From: Forficula auricularia
Lineage: Eukaryota; Arthropoda; Insecta; Dermaptera; Forficulidae
DNA: 64,000 nucleotides
Direction: 5' to 3'
Assembly: GCA_024734495.1 (NCBI GenBank)
Contig: JALMQS010000326.1
Location: 186,001 to 250,000 of the forward strand
Below are positions 23,151 to 35,610 of the stretch, in pieces. The translations under genes and the position numbers were made by a program. The notes under the pieces are model-generated. The model saw nothing but the letters and a program-made list of their open reading frames with translations, was not told the origin of the DNA and did no database searches. Position 1 is the stretch's first letter; every line of letters starts with the position of its first letter.

Positions 23151-24777
23151 AGGTAGTTCTTTCATAAATTCAAAAGTTAAAGAAGTCTTCGAAACTTGGA
23201 ATATAAGTCATTAAAAGCATAATAAACACTCTGTTAAAATTTGAAGACGATTTACCACACCAAACATGAAATAATTGTAAATAAAAATGGAATTTCGTGC
23301 ATATGGATGCTAATGAAAGGGTGTGAAAATGATCATTATTTTATTTTTTTCAATGAATTTCCCTATCTTGATGAAAAATCAATGTTGGTTACAATATTAT
23401 ATTCCGAGTAACTTAAAAAAAATTGAAATTATTTACCTTGTAGATTTGATGAAAAATAAAAAAAAATAACATATTTGATTTTTAATGGAGAGGATATAAG
23501 AACAGTCGATTAGAAACCATCCATTCATATAGTGGATAAAGTAGTGTGAGAAGTACATTGACGTTAAACTAAACACATAACCTACAATTTTAGTACCGTT
23601 CATATCTATAGAGTGGTTACGAGGCTAAAACTTTTTGTGTTAATTTTTACTTGACGAGTTTTCATTATCTATTATTATATTGCTTATAATCATCCAGAGG
23701 TCCTGATATATTTTATCTAAATTAAAAAAATGAATAAATAAGCAGAAAAATAATGCGAATATAGCTTTAAAAAAAAGTTCATTTGCTAAATTTAGAACAA
23801 TAATGTTGAAAAAAGACCGAGAGAGAGACTCAAGTAGAAAGGGCATGAGAAGAGTAACGATCGTGATGATATCCGTTATGCTAAGGATTTACAGTTTCAT
23901 CCTTTCTGTCTCAATTGGTTGGTTGAGTAGAAACCAGCCAAAGAAAAATATCAAGATTGGAAAAAATCGAAAAGGCAAGCAAATATAGTCACAAATGAAT
24001 TCTAAAATAGTATTTTTTACGTAATCAAAACTTTGATCTTTAAATACGTATAGTTATTGGCACTACTCGTATTAGTGAAATGGATTTGATTATTTTGTCA
24101 ATGTTCACTAATTATATTTATTCCATAAAATCAAAATATAAATCATTCTAACTGTAAATGTGGGAACGAAACGATCAGTGCCGAATTTAAAGGAGGTCAA
24201 ATTGGCCTGGAGGCATCGGAAAGTAAATATTTACAACAAACTATAATTTTCTCAATTAAATTTATTTCAGAATGCAGTTGTACAATTTGAAATTCAATTT
24301 TAATGAACGTAGATTCTTTTAATTTACCATTCATACTATGGAGAAGTATTGTATTTTAACTTGTATTTTCGATTTAGGTATCTCGAAAACGGCTAAAATT
24401 ATTTTCATAAAAATAATTGAGGGAATTCATTGGTTTTTCACTCTACAATAAAACTTTGTATAGTGAGCATTAAAAAATTTAAATTTTAAGACATATTATT
24501 TTGTCAAAATTAAAGGTATATGGTTCAGGTGTCCCGGGGCGTTTTTCAATTTGTCCCGAGTTATTTGGAAAACATTAAATGTTGCCTCAGCAAAGTTAAT
24601 TGTGAACTGAATTTTAGAAGAATTCTTGACTCGATTAAAGATATAAAGAAAGAAGAAAAAAGTAAAAACTTTTTAAAAGACTCGGTAAGTTTGCTAGTTA
24701 GAGCAGCAACAAGTAATTTCTTTTGTACATTTTTGTCTTAATTTTAATAAAGACCAATTGAATATTCTCTCTATATA
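23151..24777. other. AT-rich DNA, no gene seen
   Basis: A 73-codon frame at 24520-24741 has no recognisable domain and I do not call it. The rest is featureless. Confidence 0.4.
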
Positions 24778-25292
24778 TAACGAGTATCGTTTTGGTCCGA
24801 GTGCAAAAGGCCATTTCTAGAATATTATAAATTAATATCTAATAGTGTGAAACAGGTTTGAATTCGTATTTGGCTCTAAAGAAAGAGAGATCATTCTATC
24901 CGTGCTCTTTCTACTTATTTTCAACGATTAGATTCTAATGAAAGAATCGCTCACCCGCACATTAAATAATAAAAAAGTGAAAACTTTTTCAAGACTCGGT
25001 ACACTAGAGCTGCCCTAGTATTTATTAATAAACTTAAATATAAATTGTTCACTTATGGATATACTTAAAAATAAATAGAATGATTCAAAAAATATTTTCT
25101 GGCTTTTGAACGAGATATTCCAAAATCTAATCAGTACTTTGTATTAATTCAAATTCGACTTTTTGTCCGTTTTTGAGTATCAAAATTCAGACACACAAGG
25201 GGTAAAAAATCATAGTTGAAAAATATTTTTTTCCGCGTTTCAGACATTTTAAAGCACAATGAGCAAATATTTATTTTCATGCGTGATTTAAT
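24778..25292 (+). repeat. Dispersed repeat R1, copy 2 (truncated)
   Basis: It shares gtgcaaaaggccatttcta, ctatccgtgctctttcta, gaatcgctcacccgcacatt and the cgcgtttcagacattttaaa end with copies at 3418 (reverse) and 51744. Both outer ends of the family are missing. Confidence 0.8.
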
Positions 25293-25554
25293 ACTAAGGT
25301 CGCCTGGGAGGAGAGTAATTTTTAACCTGAGTTCATTTTACTGATATAATATTATTAGTTTAGCTCAGTTAAGATTAATTAAAAATCACTACTACATACT
25401 TACTTAATTGTTTTTTCTTTGTTGACCACTTCACAAAAACGCCTAAGCTTTTTGAATCATAAATACTTTGCTGAATATATAATTTTCTCTTTGGAAAATC
25501 ATATAAAGTCGCTCATTTTTGGCTACTAATACGATATAAAATTCTTATTGCCAC

Positions 25555-25706
25555 TAAGAGAGGAGACAGAGGGAATGTCACATTGACCTTTCAAAACACT
25601 GAAGAAGGAGGGAATAAGACTTCGAAACGTCGGTTTATGAATAAAAAGATAGTTTAAATTTTCTTCTTTTTTTGAATTTTAGACTGCCTCATCAATATCC
25701 ACTAAA
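25555..25706 (+). repeat. Single-arm ribozyme-like unit (family B)
   Basis: This 150-bp unit runs from gccactaagagaggagacag through a hammerhead-like motif to ctgcctcatcaatatccact. The same unit is present as an inverted pair at 53525-53935. Its motif is diverged. Confidence 0.75.
25593..25638 (+). ncRNA. Hammerhead-like motif, degenerate
   Basis: CTGAAGA then A, then GGAGG...CTTC, GAAA, CGTC and GGTTTATG. Stem II has lost pairing (GGAGG against ACTTC) and the base next to the core in stem I is mismatched, so it is probably inactive. Confidence 0.35.
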
Positions 25707-26278
25707 TGTATAATAACAAAAATTTTGCTTATAGGAATTAAATATTTAATATTTTCCAATCTTAGACCGAATTCATAATTATCAAAATTATTTTATCTTT
25801 GATATTTTGCGATCTACTCTGTTGGCTCTGTTAGCTTTCGGCTATAAATCTGGGTTTAATTGCAGGGAAGAAAAAAGACCAATTTCGGCATCGTAAAACA
25901 TACTCGAATTCCGAACATAACCTCTACTCCTCTAACACACAAATTGCATTAAAATTTAGGCGATAGAAAACCTCATCTTTTGAATGATAGATGACTCATT
26001 GGCATAGCATAAATTGTTTCATTTCAATAATCATTTAAAAATCTTCATTTTCCGAAGTCACTTTAAAATATCGATTAAGTGGCTTTTTTACCATCTGAAT
26101 TGTTTGTTTTGGTATTTAAGAAAGAATCTGATAAAAAAAGATTTGATTGTAGAGGGTAGGAGAGTTGTTGATTTTTTTAGAGAAAATTAAAGAGGGTGTT
26201 CTCTGTTAAAGGTTATCTAATATAGTGTTAGATAAGTATTATATAATGTCATAAGACCTTTCGGCCCTTCGATGTGAT
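25707..26278. other. AT-rich DNA, no gene seen
   Basis: Around 26150 (gggtaggagagttgttgattt) there is weak similarity to the family-A ribozyme units (46732, 54016). Nothing else is visible. Confidence 0.35.
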
Positions 26279-27331
26279 CAGAGGTTCCGAAACTGTGCGC
26301 CGCGGCGTCCCGAGAGCCGCGGCCCCTTCCCAGGTGCGTCGCGAAACTTCATAATTAAATGAAGCAATACATTTGGCCTAACTAGACAATAAACAAAGTG
26401 AGAAGCTAAAAATTTATTTGTTATTCATTTTTATCTTTTATTTAGGATTAGACACACATAAACCGAAACAAAAAACTTTGAGACCCTCGAAAAAATCTAA
26501 AATGTATACAAAGGGTCCCTTCCCCCTGTGGTCTGCATTTTTGATTTTCATAGAAAAATAAACTATAAATTTCCAAGATATTTTTATCTATTCTAAATCA
26601 AGAGTATTTAGAGAGGCCAAATACGGTATAGAGGGTCAGATAGGCTAGGCGGTAGCGTGTCATCCTGCTAACCAAGTGGGGTTCGAATCCGGCTCGAGGC
26701 ATCCGGCTAAAATCTGACCCCCGGGGGTAGGGACAAATTTAAAAATAATAAATAGTATCGTAAATGGCTTATGGCTATAAAGGCCGAAAAGCCAAAAAAA
26801 AAAAAAATACGGTATATTTTTTGATAAAAAGCGAAAAAAATTTAATTTTGACACCCTTGAAAAAATCTGAAATGTATACAAAGGGTCACCCTGTCGTCTG
26901 CATTTTTGATTTTCATAGAAAAATAAACTATTAATTTCCAAGATATTTTTATCTATTCTAATACAGGAGAAATTTGAAAGTCCAAATATGGTATTTGAAT
27001 TGATATTATGTACTTTTACTTTTATTCATCTTTTTGTTCATATTTTATTTATTTTTTATTATTTTTTGCTTTGTTTCTGTTCATCATTTTTTTGTTTTTA
27101 TTAATTTTTATTTGACATAGATATGTATAAAATTTTAACAATGCTGCTACTGTAAATAGAGGAGAGAGAAATGTAAATATTACTACCAATTGTATAGACC
27201 TAATTTTGTAAACTTCTTATCTGTTATTATCTTATCTGCCACCAGCCAAATAAATAATATATAATAGGGCGCCATGGAAAAATTTTATGTAAAAAAAGAC
27301 GCCGCGACTAGGAAAAGTTTGAGAAACCCTG
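26279..27331 (+). mobile_element. hAT-type MITE (family H1) with nested SINE
   Basis: It starts CAGAGGTTCCGAAACTG with the GC-rich cap and ends AGTTTGAGAAACCCTG. Without the 174-bp SINE and its target repeat the element is about 870 bp, close to the copy at 5015. Flanks gatgtgat and gaatatat do not match well, so the target duplication has decayed. Internal tandem duplication of the atgtatacaaagggtc block is also present here. Confidence 0.85.
26631..26804 (+). mobile_element. tRNA-derived SINE (S1) with 12-bp TSD
   Basis: A tRNA-like head with a perfect B box GGTTCGAATCC (26680-26690) and an A-box-like ggctaggcggtagcg (26643-26657) is followed by a body ending atggctataaaggccgaaaa and a poly-A tail. 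Flanking duplications AAATACGGTATA lie at 26619-26630 and 26805-26816, showing target-primed insertion into the hAT element. It is non-coding and pol III-transcribed in principle. A second copy's tail is at 63915. Confidence 0.92.
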
Positions 27332-27771
27332 GAATATATATTTAAATTTCGAATCATTCATCTTACGGCGAAGATAATATATATTTTATTAAGATTCAGC
27401 CATCTGGCTATATATTTCAGTATTTCATCTCAAGGGATTAACAATAGACCGGATAGCATTTTGAGACCTTCTGACATATAAAATAAAACTTATCTAACAT
27501 CATAATAAACAACCTAAAACAGAGAACCCCTCTTTGATTTTCTCTTAGGAAAATCAGCAAAATTAACCTCTGTTAAGGCAGATATTTTCTGTTGTAATGT
27601 TTTTAATAACTGTGATTTTACTAAATAATATTTTCTTGTAACAAATTAGATACAATTGAATCCAATTATGTTGCTTTCTCTTGCATTAGCGATCATATTC
27701 TTAATGTGTCAGAAACATACTCGGTTCCGAGGATTGGCACTTGCTCTGAACAACTATACAAGCTCCATATA
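27332..27771. other. AT-rich DNA, no gene seen
   Basis: Nothing recognised before the candidate exon that follows. Confidence 0.45.
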
Positions 27772-27848
27772 GTGACGTTCTAGAAAATTGGTTTCTGTCG
27801 TTACCATCACCTTCAGCTGTATTTGATGAGGCGGCTTTAATATATGAT
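27772..27848 (+). CDS. Candidate internal exon, unknown protein
   Basis: After an AG at 27770-27771 (ccatatag) the reading frame DVLENWFLSLPSPSAVFDEA then ALIYDR runs to a donor ATAG|GTATGT at 27848/27849. It is open, GC-balanced and protein-like, with stops in the same frame upstream of the acceptor. The polypyrimidine tract before the acceptor is poor, which lowers confidence. Family unknown; neighbouring exons not found. Confidence 0.3.
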
Positions 27849-27849
27849 A

Positions 27850-28269
27850 GGTATGTCACTTTAAAATTTGCTGACCACAGCTCACGCTCTTACTACTATA
27901 ATTTCCTATCCAAATTACTACATAGCTAATTAGGTATTAAAATTTATAAATTATAAACTTCTTTAGAATATAGGTAAGCAATAAGGTAGTTTATATCAAT
28001 CTAGATCTCAAAAATCTGAAAATTTCCCAAATATTTTCAACTCTCTGTATCTAAAATACCTATATACTATATAATTTGTTCCAGCTATTTTCTTATTTTG
28101 AAAATATACCTTATCTAAAACGCAAGAAGACAAAAAATTCCACTAGTGTGAAATAAAGAATATACTTAGATTACAATACCGGGTCTGGTTATTGTAATAG
28201 CGAATGAAAAAGGTGCTTATTTTCTTGATTTTTTTCTAAATAAATAAAATATAAATAATAATAAAATCT
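27850..28269. other. AT-rich DNA, no gene seen
   Basis: No signal beyond AT-rich filler. Confidence 0.45.
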
Positions 28270-28470
28270 AATAGAAATATATTTTTTCTTTTAATGACCT
28301 TCGGAAACTATAGTCAATTATGGCCATTGAGTTTTCATGTGTGTGTGAGCAAGTGTGTGAAATTAGTGTAGGGATCAGATTAAAGTCGGATTGCAGCGAC
28401 TCGGGCTTGAACCCGGGCTAGCTTGATTAGAAGGCATTTACGTTATCCACTCGACCAACCCAACCCCAAT
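28270..28470 (-). mobile_element. tRNA-derived SINE (S2)
   Basis: On the minus strand an A-box-like TTGGTCGAGTGG (28448-28459) and a B-box-like GGGTTCAAGCCC (28403-28414) are spaced as in a tRNA, followed by a body and an A-rich tail (tcattaaaagaaaaaa). Imperfect flanking aatagaa words could be the target duplication. The body contains gactatagtttccgaaggtc, whose complement resembles the GAAACTATAGTC half of the ribozyme-like motifs. Confidence 0.6.
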
Positions 28471-28618
28471 AGAATCAATTAAACAAGGTTTTAATTATTT
28501 TAATTTCAATTTTTTGAAATGAATTAAATTTTTTAATATTTAAATATGTTTTTTTTTTGAGAAAATAAATATTAGAGAGACTATGTAGAACAGTATATGA
28601 AATATATACCTCATATAT

Positions 28619-29301
28619 CAGTGGTGTGCGGCCCATGGATGCTATGGATGCGGCGAATCACTAAAATTTCAAACATTTAGAGTATTTTCATAAATATAGA
28701 AGGTCGACTTGAAAATTTCAGGAGGATCTTTAAATTTTCAAATTATTATCCGTTTTTTCAAACATTTTTATAGAAAACATTTTTTTTTAATTATGTATAT
28801 TGGTTCTCGAAATGAAATAAAATTGTTTCATAGATTCAAGGGGAAATTAAAATGAATGATTTTCCAAAAAGGGTTCTGATAGAAGGTTTAAAGTCCCTGC
28901 CTCGTATATTTTCCAATTCAAGCGTGTCAAAGACAACTTCAAACGAGTTTCAGTCAAATAAAAATTGTTCTCGTTGAGGAACTATTAAAATAGTAATAAT
29001 ACATAAAAATGAATAAAAAAATTTGTGGACTAATCCATTTCTAATAACCCTCAATATATAAGATCGGAAATAACTAAGAGTCCTATAGACAATAATAGCT
29101 TGCTTATAGCAATAGAATTAGAGGAAATTTAAGATTTTCTTATAGGATAGGCTGATTTATCAAGGTATATGGTCGATTTCCATCTCAGGGATTGGGGAGC
29201 TTAAGTCACAAGATTTAATTTCTGACTCTTACCCTCACTTACACAAAGCAGTATCCATTGGGGGCGAAGGTCCCAAAATATATTTTCACCAACCGCCACT
29301 G
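28619..29301 (+). mobile_element. hAT-like MITE (family H2)
   Basis: It starts CAGTGGTGTGCGGCCCATGG and ends ACCAACCGCCACTG; flanks tcatatat and ctatatat agree at 6 of 8 positions. It is 683 bp with no transposase. The interior (gttctgatagaaggttt..., ttgttctcgttgaggaacta, cccattgggggcgaaggtc-like block) recurs reversed at 39803-40479. Confidence 0.8.
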
Positions 29302-31394
29302 CTATATATATTTTGAAAACCTTTGAGAAATGTATTTATTCTACTCATTAAGTATATAATCTACTGAAAGAAATCCACATTATGTAATTATTTCACCTGA
29401 TTATTTTAATTTTATTTTAAAAATCACTTATATCTTGGCTTTTTCACGATTTGAAATCATAATAGGTGTTGTGAAAAAATTTCATTCATATTTGATGACA
29501 GGTGCATTATATTCATTTTACTTTAATATTAAAAGCTTGCATTCACAAAAAAATAATGTTTTGATTACAAAATGCTTTTCATATTTAAAATGGAAAATTT
29601 AAATTGATAATATTTAATTTTCAAAAGATGTATATAAAATGGAATCTCTATATTTGTCAGCCCCTATAATCCAATAATCAAATTGCTTTGATGTTCGATC
29701 AAAAAACCATAATTGGTTACAAAAAAATCACGAACCTCTTGTAGTAGAGGAGCGGGCGGTAAACATGGAGGTTTTCCGGTGGGCCAGTCGTAACAGGGCT
29801 GATAGGCCTCCACCTATCTTATATATCAATTAAAAATTTATTTTAATTCCCATTGGAAAAAAAACGATAATAAATTTCAAAATTTAACCTTCGATATTTA
29901 TTAAAATTTTGCATTCATGAGCGATCTCCACCCGAAAAAATAAATTTATCTGGGCACGTCAATTAAGATTTTGAGATGTGAAGAATAATCATTTTTGACC
30001 ATTTTTCCTATCCTACCTTTGGCTTTTGGGTTTCGGGATTTTGGGGTGAACCCATATTATACATATAATATGTAACATAGGTAAGTATATATATATATAG
30101 TTTTTTTTTAAATGATCGAAATTTTAAACAACAAAAATTCAATCAATAAAAGGTCAGATATGGATTCTGTTTTCTAATATTTATCAAATTTCTTTAAAAA
30201 TAAATAATTTTACAACACAAGAACGGTCATATGAATTGTGTTCTGGTCCCAAAATTTTTTATTTCCAATGCCTAAAACTGATTAGATTAGGCTATCTATA
30301 ATAGCTTTAGAATCCAGTTCGAAAATTCAGGATTTTTTTTCGAATACACTTTTTAGAAGAAATAATTGTTTAAATATTTCTAATAAATTTTTTATAAGTT
30401 TTTTCAAATATTAATTAATAAAAAGTATAAGATTAATTCGGTATTTTAGGGAGAGTAAGTAGGAAAACAAAACTCAACCAAAAGTTTGTAAACTAGGTTT
30501 AAATAAGAATATGGTACCTAGGTTACCTAATAAAAAAAAAAAAAGAAAAAATCAAGAAGATTACTAAAAAACAAACCAAAGAAATGACTTTTTGTGTTCA
30601 TGTTTTTAAAATAAAATCCTGACGGAAAAAGGAATAGTTTATATTAGAATGTATAATTTTATAAAGTTTTTTATAAAGCCTTCATACTTTTCAGTTGGGA
30701 ATAAATACAAAGTATTGTTTGATCACAGACAGATATTATATAATACATGTACGCTCACAGTGAATAAGTTTATACTCCTATTATATATGATTTAAAGTAA
30801 AAAGTGTAGGTTCTTTTCCTTTGGTATATGATTCCTCCGAGAATAAAGCAGAACAAGCGTCCAGATGATCAAAGCCTCGTCAAAGTGTGATGACTTACTC
30901 TTGGGGGGAAAAAATGCATATTTGGCAAACATCAAAAGAACTGAATCTCTCTAAATTTCAACGATTGAAATGGATCTCCAAAAGTATGTAATTTTATAAG
31001 TTATCTCGTTTAATTCATTTTACTTTAAAGTTCTTACCAGTAGAAATTAAACGAAATTTTAGCTGTTTGATCCAAAGTAATTATAGTTGGAAAGCAAAGT
31101 TTTGCTGAGAACCTTGTTTGAATTAAAGCTACCTAAGTAAACTTCGAGAGCCCATATTTCTAGAGCCAAGATCGAGATTGATTAAAGAACCACTTATTCA
31201 TAAGTGGAGGTGGGTGATTATATTATGCTTCGTTTGGCCGTCGCGAGATATCACTAACAGATGTCGCTTAGGGTGGTCCTTATTTTGGGTATTTTTGAAT
31301 TTTTACGCTTACAGAAGCTAATGTGATTCCAAATAAATAAAAAAATATCCCCCAAGTTTCAAGTCTCTATCTCAATTTTAACCTGAGCCCCACA
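29302..31394. other. AT-rich DNA, no gene seen
   Basis: A GC-richer patch near 29750-29815 (ggagcgggcggtaaacatgg) and a (TA)n run near 30080 stand out. No coding signal is convincing. Confidence 0.4.
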
Positions 31395-33238
31395 GCGATG
31401 TAGGTTTCCCATCTAAATAACATGGGATTTTTGTCGTTGAACCAGTGGAATGATCTCTGCATCAGAGATAAAAACGCTTCAGAATTCACCGACACCTTTA
31501 ACGAGGCAATACACAAGGGCCTAGAAAAATATGTTCCCTCAAAATCGATTAAGGGAAACAAGGATTCTAAGCCCTGGTTTGATAAACAATGTGGAGATGC
31601 CGTCCATGAAAAAACAAATCTTTTCAAGAATGGCATCTTTCACGTCTAGAATGTGACCGAATTTCATTTACCAAATCGCGAAGCTCTTGCAAAAAAATTA
31701 TCTCTGAGGCAAAAAAAACCATTCGATCAGAGAATAGCTGACCGTCTCGCATTTTGTCCTAATGGAAATCGGGCCTTTTACTCTTTATTCAAGACAATAA
31801 ATAGAAATTTCACGTCTCCATCACTTCAGCCCCTCTTCCACCCAAATGGTTCAGTGGCCACGCCCACTACTGAAAAAATCTGAATCACTAGCCTCCTTTT
31901 TTCGCCACTAACTCTACTTTAGATGACAAAGGGCTTAACCCGCCCACTTATACCCCCCAAACCAACCTCATGAGCAAAATAATTTTCATGCCCCAAATAA
32001 TCAAAAAAGTCATTAAAAAATTGAAATCCGAATCAGCCGCTGGCCCCGATGACATCCCATCAATTCTCATTAAGAAATGAGCCCCCGAACTTGCCCATAT
32101 TTTATCTAAGCTATTCCAACTCTCTTATAAATCGGGCATATTCCCCAAAAGCTGGAAAATAGCCAGAGTCACATCTATTCCTAATAAAAAAGGTGACTCT
32201 TCACAAATCTCTAATTACAGACCTATCGCGATCCCCTATGTTTTTTCCAAAATAATGGAAATGGTTATAAACCAACACGTCCTTCGTCACTTAGAAAATA
32301 ATAAAATAATTCACGATAGACAATATGGATTTAGACAAAATCGTTCCACAGGCGACATCTTAACCTATGTCACCCACACCTGGAACAAAGCTCTAGAGAC
32401 CGGAATCCTCACTGTAGCCCTAGATATCTCCAAAGATTTTGACCAAGATTGGCACAAAAATCTTCTTTCCAAACTGACAGCCTTTGGATTAACGCCACCA
32501 CTTCATAAATGAATAGAAAGCTTTCTAACAAACCGTAGTATCAAAGTTGTGGTAGATGGAATGTCATCTGAATCTTTCTCCACAAATGCTGGTCTTCCCC
32601 AAGGCAAACAAGACTCAATGTTGTCTAATTTCTAGGCGCGAAAATAAAAATTTCCCTGATATTCAGTTTGATTCGAATACCCTGAAAATGTGCGACAGCC
32701 TTTCCATGTTGGGCGTCTCTGGTGCATCTGACTTGTCTTGGAATGAACACATCTCTGTGGCGAAATCCACCCTGGATGCAATTCAGAAACGAGCTGTCAG
32801 GCTAATTGACGATACTACCCTCACTGACTCCCTCGACTCGCTAGCTCATCGAAGAAATGTCTCTGCCCTTTCCCTTTTCTATAGATACTATCACGGTAGG
32901 TAATCTATTGAGATAAAATCAGTAATTCCCTCCAAAGCATGTTTTGCGCGTAGCACGCGTTTTGCCGACTCCCAACACTTTTTAGCGGTCAAATTAGAAA
33001 AGTGTCGCACCACTTCATTCGCCAATACATATATCCCCATGACTTCAAGGAACTGGAACTCTCTCTCCCAGCACTTATAATCTTCAAACCTTCAAAACCC
33101 GAGTGCATAAACACCTATGTCTCCACCCTCTCACTTAATCAACTTTCCCTTCTCTTCGGTAATGCAAGGGTCTTTCGAGATCTATAGGGGCTGCATCTTT
33201 ACTGGTGCGCCCATTATTGCATTCGATTGCATTAAAAA
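31395..33238 (+). pseudogene. Jockey/CR1-type LINE, internally deleted
   Basis: It retains RT remains in order: a WFDKQCGDAVHEK-type linker (31575), SESAAGPDDIPSILIKK with a stop after it (about 32021), WKIARVTSIPNKKGD (about 32154), NYRPIAIPYVFSKIMEMVIN (about 32212-32271), DRQYGFRQNRSTGDIL (about 32315) and TVALDISKDFD (about 32409-32441, first catalytic Asp), then NAGLPQG (about 32587). Directly after, the sequence continues with NKTQCCLISRRENKNFPDIQ: the (F/Y)ADD catalytic segment is missing. A second jump, AKSTLDAIQKRAVRL (about 32763-32810), removes another block. The 3' part (RNVSALSLFYRYYHG; SRNWNSLPALIIFKPS in another frame) and the 3' tail ending gcattcgattgcattaaaaa are kept. Dead; 5' truncated. 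Confidence 0.85.
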
Positions 33239-34573
33239 ATATATATATCTTTTTATTCCGGCCAAAGGAATAGTTCAAAATATTTAAAACTCTGTAAAGT
33301 TTATTCTTATAATAGCTATCCTTCAGAATTTTTACTGATTTTTAGCTATTATAATTTTGGTGTTACAGCTAGATAAAATATTGCTATATCTTAGTGTTAA
33401 TAAGTTATTATCTCTAAAATCAGAATAGCTAAAATTCTGTAAAAATGCAGCCCCAGCGAAATAGCACCTTTACAATGAATGGGTTTAGAAGTTAGATAAA
33501 TTAGTTCATTTATATTATTTAGCAGTAGAGAAAGTTGTGGATGTTATTCTATCAACCACACTTTAATACTACCATGTAAAAGAAAACGCTAAAACTATTT
33601 TCCGAGCTTTGAGATAAAGCTTTAAAAAGGCTGTGATTTTTGAAAGAAGATATTTATGTCGAAATTGATCAAAAACTTTTGAAACATCTAGGGCCGGTCT
33701 CTATGGTTTTGTTTCAGATATAAGCTACATCGGATAAAATATCGTTTGTAAGCTGAAGAAGAGTATAAAATTTAGAATGTTAGACCCTTTTCAGAAGCCA
33801 TGTGCTGTTGACATTTTTACAGCCTTCCCAATCCAAGTATTCCTACCCAGTGGAATTAATTGGGCAAGCCAAAAGTGAGAAATTAGTAGTTCTCATTCTC
33901 TATCTTGGCTGGAAGCGCAACGGCTATAATTCTTTCGAATATATGTAATTAACAGTATAGACTGGCCAAGAAAATAATGATTTTAGTATCGGATTAGATC
34001 GTGCAATTAAAAAATATATTGAGCATTATTTGTTATCAAGTAATTTTATTTTTTATTTTTGAATTAAGCAGATTTTGGAAGATGTAGGTATATTTTTTTA
34101 ACAGAATGTTTGCTTATAAAATAAAAGATTGGAAATAATTATATTTTTTAATGATACATGTATAAGGCCTCAAATTCTATATAGACTCTTGGATTTCCGA
34201 AAAGAATATACACAGGAGGGGTTGAATTAAATTCAAAGATAGTTGTGGTTTTGAATCTTTAATAATTGAAGATTGTACAAAAAAAGGGAATTTCAATCCT
34301 TAGAAGACTTAAGATAAACGTATTCACGAATGAGTTGTTCTTTCCAATTTTATCTCATTGATGTTTGAGAGTTGCTCAAATATATTTTCCGGTGAAGTTA
34401 TTGACCTGAGCCCATTTCGTCCGACTCCCGTACGTACCAAGTATTTATTTACTTTGTCAAAATTAGAGAAATGATATTGAATAATATGTGAATAGTTAAA
34501 AGTGAAAATTTTTATGATTTTATTTAATTAAGCTTAAGATTAAAATTTTTAATCACTCCTCTTCGGGAGTTGA
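33239..34573. other. AT-rich DNA, no gene seen
   Basis: No coding or RNA signal found. Confidence 0.45.
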
Positions 34574-34642
34574 GCCTGGAGGTTCAAATGGTAAGAACGT
34601 CTCGCCTGACACGCGAAGTCTGGTTTGATTCCCGGCTAGGCC
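34574..34642 (+). tRNA. tRNA-Val(GAC)-like sequence or SINE head
   Basis: Acceptor halves GCCTGG (34574-34579) and CTAGGC (34636-34641) pair with one G-U. An anticodon loop CTGACAC gives anticodon GAC with TCGC/GCGA in the stem, and a T-arm-like CTGGTTTGATTCCCGG follows. The D arm is short (ttcaaatggtaag) and the T stem has one mismatch, so a working tRNA is doubtful. It may be a tRNA pseudogene or the head of a SINE; no clear SINE body or TSD was seen. Confidence 0.45.
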
Positions 34643-35327
34643 AAATGTCATATGAAAATTTCTTCTTTATTTCTAATTTAATGTAACCTTATAAGGAAGT
34701 GAAATGTATTTATTTAATATTTTAACAATAATAAAAATTCCAAGGAAATTAATGTAATAGCTAAAAGAATTATCTTTTATCTTTATTAAAACTTACATGT
34801 TATATAATTAAACAGTGAGAAAATATATTATCACATGGTCATTGAAAATTTAATCAAATGTTCGAATAAAGATGAAGAAAGAATAAGTGAAGAGCAAATG
34901 TCTTAATCAGGAAACGATTCTTCTTCACTTAGAAATTAGCTAATATAACAAAACGCAATTTAGACATAATTGTTTGTATAACTAAGAACAATGATGACCG
35001 TGGAATCTTTTAAACACAGCTACTTTTATTAGTGCTTATAGACTTGGAACATCTCTTAATTCACGAAGGGATGAAAAACGTCCAAAATATTCGGAAGGGT
35101 TAATTGCACACCACATGATATTGGCTCACCTCTCATTAATTTCAAACAAGCTAAATAATCAAAAGTAATATTTAAATTCAACTAAATCGCAAAATATTTT
35201 TATAATTTGACATTTTGTTAATGAATTAATTTAAATAAATTTTCTCACGAATATAATAAGATATATTTAAAAGAATTTGACGTTGTGATTCTTGATAAAT
35301 ACTGAAAAAACCGAGTCAATTTTGAGA
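34643..35327. other. AT-rich DNA, no gene seen
   Basis: Nothing recognised. Confidence 0.45.
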
Positions 35328-35610
35328 AAAAAATAAAACCGACTTCAAAAAATTAAATGCAACAAATAAAATAAGAACTCAAAAATATTATATTACCCGG
35401 AAACGTACTAAGTGCGATTCATAATATGTATATGTTTGGCACCGACTTCATAAAGTGATTTCATGCAATAATTTCATCGTTTAGTTGTAACTTGTAACTA
35501 AATAATATAGTTATTTTATACCTTTTAGTGCATATTATTTGATTTTTGAGTTCTTATTATTTTATTTGTTGAAATTAATTTTTTGAAGTCCTTTTTATTT
35601 TTTTCTAAAA
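35328..35610. repeat. Inverted repeat, MITE-like
   Basis: Arms of about 60 bp (around 35328-35395 and 35530-35610; ataaaaccgacttcaaaaaa against ttttttgaagtcctttttat, and caaataaaataagaactcaa against ttgagttcttattattttat) flank about 135 bp that includes agttgtaacttgtaactaaa. Arms are about 85 percent complementary. No target duplication seen. Confidence 0.7.

Noticed and set aside
26660..26941. Minus-strand 93-codon frame
   Set aside because: It runs through a SINE and hAT interior and is explained by these repeats.
28296..28320. ccttcggaaactatagtc in SINE S2 as another ribozyme-like motif
   Set aside because: It has the 3' half only; no CTGANGA-type box or stem II partner lies upstream on the plus strand.
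31367..31636. Minus-strand 89-codon frame over the LINE
   Set aside because: It is antisense to recognisable LINE codons.
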